The notes under the pieces: generated by a model
Seen by the model: the letters and a program-made list of their open reading frames with translations, nothing else
Databases searched by the model: none
Told to the model about the DNA's origin: nothing
Assembly: GCA_038503075.1 (NCBI GenBank)
Contig: JBCAML010000008.1
Location: 1,240,001 to 1,304,000, forward strand
Reading direction: 5' to 3'
Length of the DNA: 64,000 nucleotides
Source of the DNA: Gyromitra esculenta
Taxonomy: Eukaryota; Ascomycota; Pezizomycetes; Pezizales; Discinaceae
Position numbers and translations under genes: made by a program
Part shown: in pieces, positions 25,651-36,037 of the stretch
Layout: every line of letters begins with the position of its first letter
Position numbering within the stretch: position 1 is the stretch's first letter

Positions 25651-25906
25651 GCGAAAGGTTTTCCCCTCTTTGTACTTTTCTCTCTTTTCTCTTTAAACAA
25701 CGTCTTCTATTGTCACTTTCCTTGTATCCAACAATACAAGCCAGGATTCTCTCAAATCCTTCGTCGCCTCCGTGATATTCTTCATGTTTATCACGTCGCT
25801 ACATTAACGTAGTTTCGCTGTCGGAGTCATCAGAACTCCTTCTCATTGTAGAGCCTGTGGAATCATCGTTTAACTCCTGTCGCTAGTTTCCGTTCAAGTA
25901 GCACTG

Positions 25907-26315
25907 TCTCAAGGAGCAGGTTTCTTATCAAGCTCTTGAGTATCCCTCGAGATGAGCAGTGCTACTTGAGTGGGAAACCAACAGTGAGAGTGTGTACGGA
26001 GATTCTACAGGCTCTATGAGTGGGTCAAGTTGAGATGACTTGACGACAGCGACAGCGACGGGTTACGTGGTATAACCGAGGTTTGTATTGTGGAATACAA
26101 GAGTAAACAATAGAAGACGTTGCTTAAAGAAAGAAGAAGGAAAAGTACAACATGAGGGGGAATCCCTTCGCTTATATACTACGTTCCAACTCCATCGATG
26201 ACAAAGACATGACTCATTGTAGCAGGAAACCCATAGAAACACAAAGAACGACAACAGAACGCGACAACCATGTACCCATGTACCTAATCAGTCAACAAAA
26301 CATCCATCCATGAAA
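25907..26315 (-). mobile_element. R-family solo LTR R3
   Basis: A 409-bp minus-strand LTR (TCTCAAGG...CCATGAAA on plus) inserted in R1, with the duplication CACTG at 25902-25906 and 26316-26320. The target lies in the conserved AGTAGCACTGCTCACC segment near the 3' end of R1. Confidence 0.9.
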
Positions 26316-26375
26316 CACTGCTCACCTTTGGGGATACCAAAGGGCTTGACGAAAACCTCGCTCCTAGAGAGAAAT

Positions 26376-26927
26376 AAGCCATATAGGTAGTAATATCTCA
26401 CGGTTCGACACCTTTGTTAAGCCCTTCAGTATCCCTGAAGGTGAGAAGTGCTACTTAAGCGAGGTGTCAACACGTTTGAATAGTGCGATGTTTCTACAGG
26501 TTCTATGAGGGGTCTATCTCAAGGTGAGATAAGTGCTGCAAGGTGGATAGCGACAGCGAGGGTTCTGAGGTAGAACCGAGATAGTATTTGAATAGTACAA
26601 GAGAAGGTAAAAGAGAACGTTGCTTAAGGAAAGAAGAAGAAGAAGATACACAACCACCAAATTCCCACACTTAAATACCCCGCTTCTAACACCTTGTGAC
26701 TCCTAACCAAACCTGAACCGAACAACAAAGACATTATACGAAATCTCATAACCCATTACAACTATTAACCGAAACCTAACCCATCACCCGATCCAATCCG
26801 TGAAATAATACAGGAAACATGTCTTTATTTCATGTGTTTTTCTGAGCTCTGTCATGAGCATGGAAAAATTGCCCATATTGTTAGGGCGTGGTTTTGTTGC
26901 TGTCGCCTCATTAAACGGCCACTACTG
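26376..26927. mobile_element. TA-flanked MITE, one arm (split by inversion)
   Basis: One terminus reads ...CACTACTG at 26927, followed by TA. The other terminus, ...TGCTACTG followed by TA, is at 44264. About 70 bp inside each end are alike (26850-26927 and 44199-44264). They now point the same way, but become inverted repeats starting CAGTAG if the 25.2-36.2 kb segment is turned back. TA duplication and CAGTA-like ends suggest a Tc1/mariner-Fot1 type. The arm contains the B-type solo LTR at 26396-26805. Confidence 0.7.
26396..26805 (-). mobile_element. B-family solo LTR B1
   Basis: A 410-bp minus-strand LTR (TCTCACGG...CCGTGAAA on plus), flanked by TAATA at 26391-26395 and 26806-26810. It is related to the Gypsy-B LTR and keeps the ACGTTGCTTAA segment (complement of the self-primer). 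Confidence 0.9.
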
Positions 26928-26947
26928 TAGGTCTCATATTTAATTGG

Positions 26948-27677
26948 TTTTGTTAAATCATTGTTTCATTGTTTTATCTAGGTACAAGAATATCACATGC
27001 AACCGAAGTTATAGCGTGAACAAAACCTTACTCTCTCAACCCTCCTAGACAAAAGAAAATACAAAAGAAACAAATATCCAGTGAACAAGTACTGTTGGTG
27101 GAGCTGATGTCTCAAGGAGCGAGATTCTTGTCAACCTCTTGGGTATCCCCCGGGATGAGCAGTGCTACTTGAACAAGAAACTAACGACAAGAGTGTACGC
27201 GAAGATTCCACAGGCTCTACGAGTTCTCCGAACAATGAGGGTTCGAAGACAGCGACAGCGAAAAGTTACAAGGGGTAACCGAGGTTTTGTATTGTAAAAT
27301 ACAAGAGTGACTATAGAAGACGTTGCTTAAAGAAAGAAGAAGGAAAAGTACTACAAGAGGGGGAATCCCTTCGCTTATATACCCATAATCCATCTCTCTG
27401 ATGACAAACGTATAACTCATTGTAAAAGGAACCAAGGGAAACGTATCAAAACAACGACAAAACAAAACAACCGAACACCCATGCCACTAACCAAACAATG
27501 CGACCACCATCCATGAAACGATGATAGTGAAGTTTAGTGTGTTTGATTGATAGAAAACTGCTGGCCTTGGTAGTAGCAGTCTACTGGTGCATCAAGCACA
27601 AATGAGGTAGAGATGAAGGCACGCATTAAGCAGAGGCGAAGAGAAAGGCTGTAACCGAGATTGCAACTGAGGAGAGA
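26948..27677 (-). mobile_element. NAL retroposon copy 2, 3' part
   Basis: The minus-strand 3' portion of the same family as 14573-15130, ending in a short A run at 26948-26951. It is interrupted by solo LTR R4 (27110-27518) and then by R5, which begins at 27678. Its 5' part lies at 32168-32444 in the opposite orientation because of the inner inversion; AGAGA at 27673-27677 matches TCTCT at 32440-32444 as reverse complement. Confidence 0.82.
27110..27518 (-). mobile_element. R-family solo LTR R4
   Basis: A 409-bp LTR (TCTCAAGG...CCATGAAA) inside NAL copy 2. The flanks are TGATG (27105-27109) and CGATG (27519-27523). The homologous place in NAL copy 1 reads CGATG, so the left copy has undergone one C-to-T change. 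Confidence 0.88.
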
Positions 27678-27794
27678 TCTCAAGGAGCGAGATTCTCGTC
27701 AAGCTCTCAGGTATCCCCCAAGATAAGCAGTGCTACTTGAACGAGAAACTAACAGCGAGAGTGTCTATGGAGATTCTACAGGCTCTACGGGCGA
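27678..27794 (-). mobile_element. R-family solo LTR R5, first part (split)
   Basis: The first 117 bp of an R LTR, cut at 27794 by the A'-type LTR that follows. The rest is at 32445-32742 in opposite orientation. Both pieces together give about 410 bp. Outer flanks AGAGA (27673-27677) and TCTCT (32440-32444) are reverse complements, as expected if the inner segment was inverted. Confidence 0.85.
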
Positions 27795-28742
27795 TATTAT
27801 ACCTGTACCTTTTGAAGGAGTTTCTGGCCCTGGAGTTACCCTATCTTTGGAGTTACCCTACTTTAGCACCTTCCGGATCGGGACTGGTGCCTGTTACCCT
27901 GCCTCCAATCCTTCCAGTAGGTATAGTATTTGGAGAAGGGGGGACAGCACCAGAAAAGACCTGTCCCGGAGGGCAAAAGTAACCCCTAGGCCGTCAAGCA
28001 AAACCGTCCGGCGGAATGGGACCCGGAGGGTATGTACGGGAAGTGTCTGGCTTCGCTGTGGTTCAAACCGATTGCGAATCGGACCAAAACTGGCGGAGTT
28101 ACAAACTGACAAAGTTAAGAGAACGCAATGCTACGCGATAATTCCGATAGGCAAAATGATTGTCTCGAAGAGACGAACGCAATGAAGACAAATATGTAAC
28201 TCCCGTGTTACCGACATGCATACTGCTTTGAGAATCGCGGATGGGGGCCAGGGAACTCAATGGGGTATCGGGTATGGAGATAAGGTGAAGTGGTTTTATG
28301 TTGTCATAGTAGTTAGCGCCTCTACACCACACTATACCCAAACATAGTAGAGAGGAGGCATTATAAATACTCTCGCAGTGGATGTAAACTCTGAGTCGGA
28401 TCATTAGCGACGAAGAACGAGCCTTATCAATATTATATTGTTTCTAGCAAAATCACTTCCGTGCAATTTACTCTTTTACTTGTGAATTACTTTTATCTCG
28501 CTTAGCAAGGCCTTGGCCCTTCAGTGTTAGTTATTAAAGCCCTACTATTGGAAGTTCTTCACGGAACTTTGCTTGATCCCTACTTTTAACCCTACGGTTA
28601 TCTTTTAGCGATTCATAAGAAGCAGTTAGGACTTGCGCCTGTGTATTGTGTTGCGGATAGCAACCGGGCAGGTTATAGCGTCTAGATTGTTATCTAAAGC
28701 TTCTTGGAGATTTCCTGTGCGGTAAGAAGTACCGGTCTTACA
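27795..28742 (+). mobile_element. A'-type solo LTR, copy 1 (recombinant)
   Basis: A 948-bp LTR beginning TATTATACC (a change from TGTTATACC) and ending GGTCTTACA. From about 28400 on it matches the R-U5 half of the Gypsy-A LTR, while the first ~600 bp are unrelated to the Gypsy-A U3. Flanks are GGCGA (27790-27794) and GTATG (28743-28747), which do not match each other but match the flanks of copy 2 as reverse complements. ORFs within it (27730-28185, 28099-28404) are not genes. Confidence 0.9.
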
Positions 28743-28747
28743 GTATG

Positions 28748-31700
28748 CACATATATATCTGTCGATTTCACCAATTCATATCAAGCTAGCTTTTTAATTG
28801 AAAACTATCTTAGAGATGATATGATTAATATTCTTCTCACCTTCAAAAATCCAATCTTCAATGAATCAACATACAGCATCAATATCCTGAACATCTATAA
28901 TCGCGCTAGACCTGATTCAGGTGGTCATTTTATTCACCATTCCAAGATCTTTTTCAACCGCAATCTTCCTACCCTCATAGTAGGTGATTTTAACATCCAT
29001 CACCTTTCCACGGACCCATTACGAAATATCTCCTCCCAAGAATACAACGAAGGGGAGAAATATCACTTATCTGCAAATCAATCATCCTTCAAATGCCTCA
29101 ATACAGCAGGAATATTTACAAGATTCCCGTACGACTCCCACTCCAGACCAAGCGTATTTGATCTCAGCTTTGGTAACTCGCTCATCCTTCCATTTATAAC
29201 AAAATGGAACACTAGCCTACCCTCTACTGGCTCTGACCATATTCCTATTGCCATTCACCTCTCCACCCCAAAATTTTATACATCAAACCCCTCTCCAGAC
29301 TGGTCTAAAACAGACTGGAAAAAACTCTTACCCCTCATTAAAGACCTAAAAATCCCCGCTCCCTCACCACTCCCAAATCTCGATGTATGGTTCCATGAAT
29401 CCCTAAAACTCGTCACCAACCCGCTCACCTCCTGCACCCCCACAAAAAGACCATCGATATGGTCCAAAAAATGGTGGACGCCTCTCCTTTCTGAACTTCG
29501 AAGAATCTTTCACTCGGTCGACAGATCTCACAGATCTAAATTTCGTGGCCTAAAAGCCCCTCCATCAGAGAAGGTTAAAAAAGCAAAATATGCCTATTTT
29601 CACGAAATCGCTCGATGTAAAAAGAACCATTGGAACTCCTTCCTTTCTTCTGCATCTCCCTCAGACATCTGGGCCGCTAAAAGACTCAAAACCTCCTCCA
29701 ACAGTGAAGCTTTTCCCAGTCTTCCCAATATCGACTCCCCCTCACAACTCGCCTCTACCCTTATCGAACACTTTTTTCCCCCAAAAGAAAATCCACCTGC
29801 ACCCAATTATTTTCCTCACAGCGACTTCATTGAAATCGACTTCGATGAGATCTCAAAAGCTCTTAGCTCTTCCTCCAACTCGTCTGCGCCTGGACCCGAT
29901 ACTATATCCTATAGTATCTGGAAAAGAATTAACGCAATTAACCCCCAAATCATTCACCAATTACTCAATCCACTAGCACGCTATGGATATCACCCACTTC
30001 AACTCAAGAAAGCCTTCGACATCGTTCTCCCGAAACCTAACAAGGAATCATATGACTCCCCAGCCTCGTTTAGAGTAATTGTACTACTCGAAACACTCTC
30101 ACAGATCCTGGAAAGAATCTTTGCTACGCGCCTAGCTTTTCTCTCCCGATCAAACGGACTCATCCACCCAAACCAATGCGGTTCCCTCTCACTTATTTCC
30201 ACTGGCGACGCAGTTTCCCCACTTCTACACGACATTCAACTTCTCCAAGCTGCTGACAAAAAAGTCTCAACCCTCTTCCTCGATATTAAAGGGGGTTTTG
30301 ACAATGTCAACCCTTACATCCTTAAAAAAAGACTCCTTGACCATAACATTCCCCAATATATGACCTCATGGATTATCTCCTTTTTACACTCTCTTGAATG
30401 CGCCCTTCTTTTTAAGGGTTCACCTCGCACCTTTTTACCAGTCTCTGTCGGAGTTCCTCAAGGCTCCCCCATTTCTCCGCTTCTTTTTTGCATCTATGTT
30501 GCTCCCCTTCACTTGCAAAATGATTTCAAATTTACATTTTCCTACGTTGACGACTTCGCCATTACGGTCTTCTCGCACTCATCCAGAAAGAATGCTAAGC
30601 TCCTGGAAAAAGCCGCACATGATATAAACCAAATTGGTCAGAATATCAAAGTCAGCTTTTCTATTCCCAAAACAGAGCTAATCCACTGGACAACAATCCA
30701 CAACCGTCTTCCTCCAACTCCAGGTGCCGCCATAAATCTAAACGGCCACACCTTTTACCCTCTAACATGTGTTCGATGGCTAGGATTTTGGTTAGCCTAC
30801 AATTTTAACACAAATTCGCATTTTCTCAAACGTCTCTCTTCGGCCCAAAAAGCCTTCTTCGCCATTAAATCTCTTTCTCCCTCTGGTTCCGGACTGACTA
30901 GCCACAATGCCCGCAAACGAGCAATGGGGCTGATCAGGCCCATCCTCTCGTATGGCATGAACGTGTTCACACCATCCGCATCAATCCTTTGCAAAATAAG
31001 CCCCTTTTGGAATAATATCCTCAGATGGATCACCAATTGCTTTTCCTCTACTAATATTGGTGCCCTTACAAGAGAAGCTTCTCTTCCACCAATGATAGCT
31101 TTCGCCCACTATCTAAGAAGACGACATGCCATTCGCATCGCCACCTTACCCGTTCTATTCAACCCCGCCTCAGCTCGCCTCCCTCCAAATTTTCAGGCAG
31201 ACGGCACTCCTTTACCTCTTCTACGAATTCACCTGAAAGGCCTAGGCGCCAAAAGACCCAGACCTTGGTACTCTAACGCCAAAAGCCGGGTTCGTCCTTT
31301 AGTCATTGACTCGTTCGCGAACGAAGCGTGGAAATACCTCCCCGCCAACTACTACCCCGGAGCTGCAGGTCCTATCCTGGAGAAACCAAACCCAAATCGA
31401 ACAATGATAATCAAAGCCAGTAATGTCGCTATCAGTTCCCAACTTATTAAAGATTGGGACTCATACGCGCCAAGCCCCGATTACTACCCGTATCCTACCT
31501 CAACACTACCACACCTATTCATGAAATTTTCAAAATTCATGGCAGGTCGCATTCACCAAATGAGAGCCCATAAAAGTTATCTCAATGCTCATACATCCTG
31601 GTCCCATAACGGCCCTACATCGTGTTCCCTATGCGGTGACACTTTTCAAAATTTTTCTCATGCTATTCTACATTGCTTTGCACTGTCATCCGAACGAAAT

Positions 31701-31940
31701 TTATTTATTCCCTTTATAAATTCCCTAGATGCAGACTCTCCAATTTGTAACAACATCTCATCCTTAATTGCTCTTGCTGAATTTATTTCTAAAACAAGAA
31801 CAAATTTTCCTTCAATTAAAGAAATTGTTTTATCAGATCTTTCATCTTCCGGTTCATCAGATATTTTATCATCTGTTTCTTCTCATTCTACATCATCTCT
31901 TTCGTCCCTGTTAAATTTTTTTGATTTAATGGAGGATTAA
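28748..31940 (+). pseudogene. LINE ORF2, major part (endonuclease end, reverse transcriptase, zinc finger)
   Basis: Encodes the C-terminal part of an APE-type endonuclease (GDFNIHH; SDHIPI), a non-LTR reverse transcriptase (FLDIKGGFDNV, GVPQGSPISPLLF and the catalytic FSYVDDF), then a C-terminal CSLCGD...HAILHC zinc-binding segment of zf-RVT type. I see no RNase H domain. The reading frame is open to the TAA at 31938-31940, but the first ~77 codons lie elsewhere, at 33692-33921 on the minus strand. An LTR inserted into the gene with duplication GTATG, then an inversion, separated them. The two parts are in frame across the duplication, giving 1140 residues. The first 14 codons of the longer ORF starting at 28704 are LTR sequence. 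Closest clade by architecture: fungal Tad1-like, not certain. Confidence 0.9.
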
Positions 31941-32167
31941 TCTTTTTACGCTAGCTTTGGTAATTTTTTCGGCACGTGTCTGCCAATTGGGAATACCTGT
32001 TTAAGGAAAAACCTTTTCAGTTTTTAAAAAAGTTTTGTTTTATTTTTGGAGGGTTGTAGGGATTTAGGGTTTTGTTCACGCTATAACTTCGGTTGCATGT
32101 GATATTCTTGTACCTTTTATATATAAAACAATGAAACAATGATTTAACAAAAAAAAAAAAAAAAAAA
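31941..32167 (+). mobile_element. LINE 3' UTR and poly(A) tail
   Basis: About 105 bp of non-coding sequence, then 32048-32148, which is shared with the NAL retroposons (for example the segment CGGTTGCATGTGATATTCTT), then 19 A residues at 32149-32167. This marks the 3' end of the LINE. NAL copy 2 follows directly, so no target duplication can be read at this end. Confidence 0.85.
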
Positions 32168-32444
32168 CTGCAACCATGACCTAGGCATGCTCCCTCTCCT
32201 CTACACTTCATTCACTTGAAGCAACAACTCCTCCTTCTGCATTGCAACAGGGTGACACAGGGTCAAAAGTCTTTAGCACTTTGGCTTCACCCCCGCTTCG
32301 TGATACTCCTCCTCCTCTCATGATGCCCTTTTTGTTTTAAAAGGGAAGCATCCATCATGATACACCCACTCACCCTTTGCCCTCTCCTATGAGACTCAAG
32401 GGCCCCACCAATTCTCCTGCCTTTCATACAGGTCAGGCCTCTCT
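32168..32444 (+). mobile_element. NAL retroposon copy 2, 5' part
   Basis: Starts CTGCAACCATGACC immediately after the LINE poly(A) and runs through the same sequence as the 5' half of copy 1 (about 14930-15130 reversed). It stops at TCTCT (32440-32444), the duplication of solo LTR R5. Its first 14 bases equal the 5' end of the LINE at 36037. Confidence 0.82.
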
Positions 32445-32742
32445 TTTCACGGATGAATATTGTTGTTGGTTAATTAAGCATGGGGGTGCGCGGTCGCTGT
32501 GTTACGTTGTTGTTCATTGCGTTTCCTTTGGGTTCCGGTATAATGAGTCATTCGTTTGTCATCAAAGAGATGGAATATGGGTATATAAGTGAAGGATTGT
32601 CCCCTCTTGTTGTACTTTTCCTTCTTCTTTCCTTAAGCAACATCTTCTATTGTACACTCGTTGTATCCTACAATACAACCCTCGATTACACCTCGTAATC
32701 CTTCGCTGTCGCTGCCTTCAAGTCATCATAACTTGATTCGCC
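32445..32742 (+). mobile_element. R-family solo LTR R5, second part (split)
   Basis: Begins TTTCACGG and contains the TATATAAG box (about 32583) and TTAAGCAAC segment. It is cut at 32742 by the A'-type LTR. The last five bases, TCGCC (32738-32742), are the reverse complement of GGCGA at 27790-27794. Confidence 0.85.
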
Positions 32743-33691
32743 TGTAAGACCGGTACTTCTTACCGCACAGGAAATCTCCAAGAAGCTTTAGATAACACTC
32801 TAGACGCTATAACCTGCCCTGTTGTTATCCGCAACACAATACACAGGCGCAAGTCCTAACTGCTTCTTATGAATCGCTAAAAGATAACCGTAGGGTTAAA
32901 AGTAGGGATCAAGCAAAGTTCCGTGAAGAACTTCCAATAGTAGGGCTTTAATAACTAACACTGAAGGGCCAAGGCCTTGCTAAGCGAGATAAAAGTAATT
33001 CACAAGTAAAAGAGTAAATTGCACGGAAGTGATTTTTGCTAGAAACAATATAATATTGATAAGGCTCGTTCTTCGTCACTAATGATCCGACTCAGAGTTT
33101 ACATCCACTGCGAGAGTATTTATAATGCCTCCTCTCTACTATGTTTGGGTGTAGTGTGGTGTAGAGGCGCTAACTACTATGACAACATAAAACCACTTCG
33201 CCTTATCTCCATACCCGATACCCCATTGAGTTCCCTGGCCCCGATCCGCGATTCTCCGAGCAGTATGCATGTCGGTAACACGGGAGTTACGTATTCGTCT
33301 TCATTGCGTTCGTCTCTTCAAGACAATCATTTCGCCTATCCGAATCGTCGCGTAGCATTGCGTTCCCTTATCTTTGTCAGTCTGTAACTCGGCCAGTTTT
33401 GGTCCGATTCGCAATCTGTTTGAACCACAGCGAAGCCAGACACTTCCCCTACATACCCTCCGGGTCCCATTCCGCTGGACGGTTTTGCTTGACGGCCTAG
33501 GGGTTACTTTTGCCCTCCGGGACAGGTCTTTTCTGGTGCTGTCCCCCCTTCTCCAAATACTATACCTACTGGAAGGATTGGAGGCAGGGTAACAGGCTCC
33601 AGTCCCGATCCGGAAGGTGCTAAAGTAGGGTAACTCCAAAGATAGGGTAACTCCAGGGCCAGGAACTCCTTCAAAAGGTACAGGTATAACA
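32743..33691 (-). mobile_element. A'-type solo LTR, copy 2 (recombinant)
   Basis: A 949-bp inverted copy of the LTR at 27795-28742, nearly identical by eye. Flanks TCGCC (32738-32742) and CATAC (33692-33696) do not match each other; they match the flanks of copy 1 as reverse complements. This LTR interrupts the LINE endonuclease domain. Confidence 0.9.
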
Positions 33692-33921
33692 CATACTCTG
33701 ATTTTCTGATTAGGGAGAATGGAGGGGATAAGGAGGTGGTATCCTGGAGCTTTGAGAGGTTTGTTGTTCCAAAGGTAGGGATCTTGGATGGCAACGATTG
33801 AAGGCATGGATTTAAAGGACGAAAATAATGAATGAAAAATTTTTGAACTTCTAGCGCAGTTATGATGAACAACGCTGAAAGGGGGGAGAGGAAGATTTTT
33901 AGATGGGGGATTTCTGGGCAT
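33692..33921 (-). pseudogene. LINE ORF2, N-terminal fragment (endonuclease start)
   Basis: Starts with ATG at 33919-33921, two bases after the ORF1 stop. It encodes the beginning of an APE-type endonuclease (HHNCARSS, then IVAIQDPYLW). The frame continues in the piece starting at 28748 once the LTR and one copy of GTATG are left out. The tail of the longer open frame (33301-33690) is LTR sequence. Confidence 0.87.
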
Positions 33922-33923
33922 AA

Positions 33924-35899
33924 TTATTCGGATGACATGGATGTGTCAGCAGCAGATGGTGCTGATTTAATACTAGATTTGTCCAGAATAGTCTTGCGAA
34001 TGGGGCATTGAAGGTCAGTGGCGGTGTGATTTCCGTTGCAGTTAATGCAAACAGTTGAAGAAATGGGGCAGCAATTGACGATTGGTTTATCATTGCCACC
34101 TCCGGAGCATGTGGGGATGGAACAACGATGTTCGTGTCTAGGATGATCGTTTGAGCAAATAGGGCAAGTATGAGTTAAAGCTTTGTAGCCGGCAGTAGCG
34201 TGGCCAAAGCCCCAACATTTTTTGCATTGAGTGGTTGAAGAGGCAGACCACATGATATTGGCCTTGCGAGGTCGGGAAAAGAGTTTGATTGAGGAGCCAA
34301 TTTTCTTGGCATCGTTTGCGGAGCAAGAGATGACTACCGAAGTAGTTTTCTTTGTGGCACGAAGGGCAGCGTCCGTTTTAAGGAATCTTGCGCTAGTGAT
34401 TTGAATATCTGCGGCGTAGAGGATAGCTTTGGAAAGAGTGGTTGTAAGTTTGCTGGACTCGTCGGGGAGGGCAAATGTAGGGATGTTGTGGATAGCGACA
34501 TTGACGTCGGTAGGCGCTGTACGTATAGGATTAAATGGGTTATCCCCGATAGGGCAGCATTCATTGAGTGTTTTGTGAATGGCTGAGAAATAGGGGATGA
34601 ATGTGGAGGCTGGTGTGAAGGGATTGGCGGTGAAAGTAACAGTGCCTCTGTCATTTACAGTAGCTGACAGGGCCACGGATTGACTGTTGGGGAATTGGGC
34701 GGCTCTGAGGGCACATCCAATGGCTACTGGGAGTGTTGCAGATAATACAGCAGCTTCTGTGAAGGGAGAAGCAGTGGTGCGGGAAGCAAAGAATCTTCTT
34801 TCAGCAGTAGGAAGGGGGCGTGGTGCTTTTTCCTTAGCTTCTTTTGGTTCTTTGGGTTTCGGTTGGCTTTTCTGGATGAGGGGTGCTGCAGTGTTATCTT
34901 TTGGGGGTGCGGATTTGGCCGCTTCGGCAAAGGTAAGTTTTTTCCCTTTCTTGGCAAGCGGGGTAGTGTTGGTTGGTGACGTGTCGGCTGCGCGTTTTTG
35001 GCTAACAACTTTATCGGCAAGATTGCTAATTGCGGCTTGGATTTGGTTGAGTTGTTGAGGGTGGTTAATAGTAGGAGCTGTTTGCGACGAAGTAAGCAGC
35101 TCTTCGAGTTTGGTCATTCTAGTGTCCATGGACGATAGCATGTGTGTGGTGTTGATGACAAGCGCAATTAAAATTGCTTCAGTCCGAGAAGGGTCGGCGA
35201 GCGCGAGGTTTTGAACAATGGGAGCAATTCTCAAGGAGCGAGATCTCGTCAAGCCCTTTGGTATCCCCAAAGGTGAGCAGTGCTACTTGAACGGGAACTA
35301 GCGACCGGAGTTTAAGCGATGACTCCACAGGCTCTACAATCGAAGGGAGTTCGGATGACTCCAACAGCGAAACTTCGTTTGAAGTAGTGGTGTGATAGAA
35401 AGAGAGGTATCACGGAGACGACGAAGGATTAGGTGGGAATCCTGGCTTGTATTGTAGGATACAAGTAGAGTGACAATAGAAGATGTTGCTTAAGAGAAGA
35501 AGAAGAAAAAGTACAACAAGAGGGGAAATCCCTTCGCTTATATACTAAAGTTCCAACTCTTTTGATGACAAAGACATGACTCATTGCAACAAAAACCCAG
35601 AGAAACGAAAAGAAAGATAACAAAACGCGACAACCATGTACCCATGTACCTGTCCGACCAACGAAACGACCATCCATGAAAGCAATGCTCGTTTGGTTGA
35701 TAGGTGATTGTGCAATGAGTTTGCAGAGAATATCTTGCATCTCCGAAAGTGCACTTGAGGACATAATAGTGGGCGTAGAGGGACGAACAGGAGAATTGAC
35801 TCTTGATGGAGTGCCCGAAGAAGGCTGGAGAAGGGGAGTTGCAGAAAAATTCCTTCCACTGAGGAAGGGGGAGAAGAGTAGAATGTTTTCAGACATCAC
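33924..35899 (-). pseudogene. LINE ORF1 (gag-like, zinc knuckles), interrupted by a solo LTR
   Basis: Coding parts are 35682-35899 and 33924-35223. Together they make 506 codons in frame when the LTR at 35229-35681 and one GCAAT are left out. The protein has a Ser/Pro-rich start, a helical segment (MDTRMTKLEELL), a Lys/Pro-rich middle, and C-terminal CCHC-like knuckles (CKKCWGFGHATAGYK, CPICSNDHPRHEHRC, CINCNGNHTATDLQC) expected to bind the LINE RNA. It ends TAA at 33924-33926, and the ORF2 ATG follows after two bases. Confidence 0.88.
35229..35681 (-). mobile_element. R-family solo LTR R6
   Basis: A 453-bp LTR of the long R subtype (TCTCAAGG...CCATGAAA on plus) inserted in LINE ORF1. The duplication is GCAAT at 35224-35228 and 35682-35686. 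It is the only insertion in ORF1. Confidence 0.92.
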
Positions 35900-36037
35900 T
35901 AACGCTACGGTGAAGCTGAAAAATAGAGGGTTATGGTGGAGGACTGAGATTTGCGAGAAGGTTGGTAGTCCCGAATAGGAAGGTGTTTTTCAGAAAAAAT
36001 TGTGTAGAGGAGACGGAGCGTCGGGTCATGGTTGCAG
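35900..36037 (-). mobile_element. LINE 5' UTR
   Basis: Non-coding sequence upstream of ORF1. Read on the minus strand it starts CTGCAACCATGACC at 36037, the same 14 bases that begin NAL copy 2, and shares TCTCCTCTACAC shortly after. That places the LINE 5' end at or near 36037. Confidence 0.7.

Larger units (their letters stand above)
25199..26370 (+). mobile_element. R-family solo LTR R1, right part (split by inversion)
   Basis: The TATA-to-3'-end half of an R-type LTR, ending CTAGAGA at 26370 and followed by GAAAT (26371-26375). Its missing first half lies at 44062-44169, on the other side of Gypsy-A copy 2, and ends next to ATTTC, the reverse complement of GAAAT. Two further solo LTRs, R2 and R3, are inserted in it. 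Summed without insertions the two halves give about 450 bp, the full length of the long R subtype. Confidence 0.85.

Noticed and set aside
25199..27518. R repeats as SINEs or a gene family (many 60-90 codon ORFs)
   Set aside because: Each unit is 410-450 bp with 5-bp duplications, a central TATA box and similarity to the Gypsy-B LTR near its end. That defines solo LTRs; there is no poly(A) tail or pol III box.
27730..28404. ORFs of 81-151 codons with a repeated protein also seen at 33301-33921
   Set aside because: Both are translations of the A'-type LTR, present in two inverted copies; the apparent conservation is DNA repeat identity.
28704..28747. ATG at 28704 as the start of the LINE ORF2
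   Set aside because: The first codons are LTR sequence; the true upstream part of the protein is at 33692-33921 on the minus strand.
28748..31940. An RNase H domain in the LINE ORF2
   Set aside because: The stretch after the reverse transcriptase has no DED-type motif pattern; it leads to a Cys/His zinc-binding segment.
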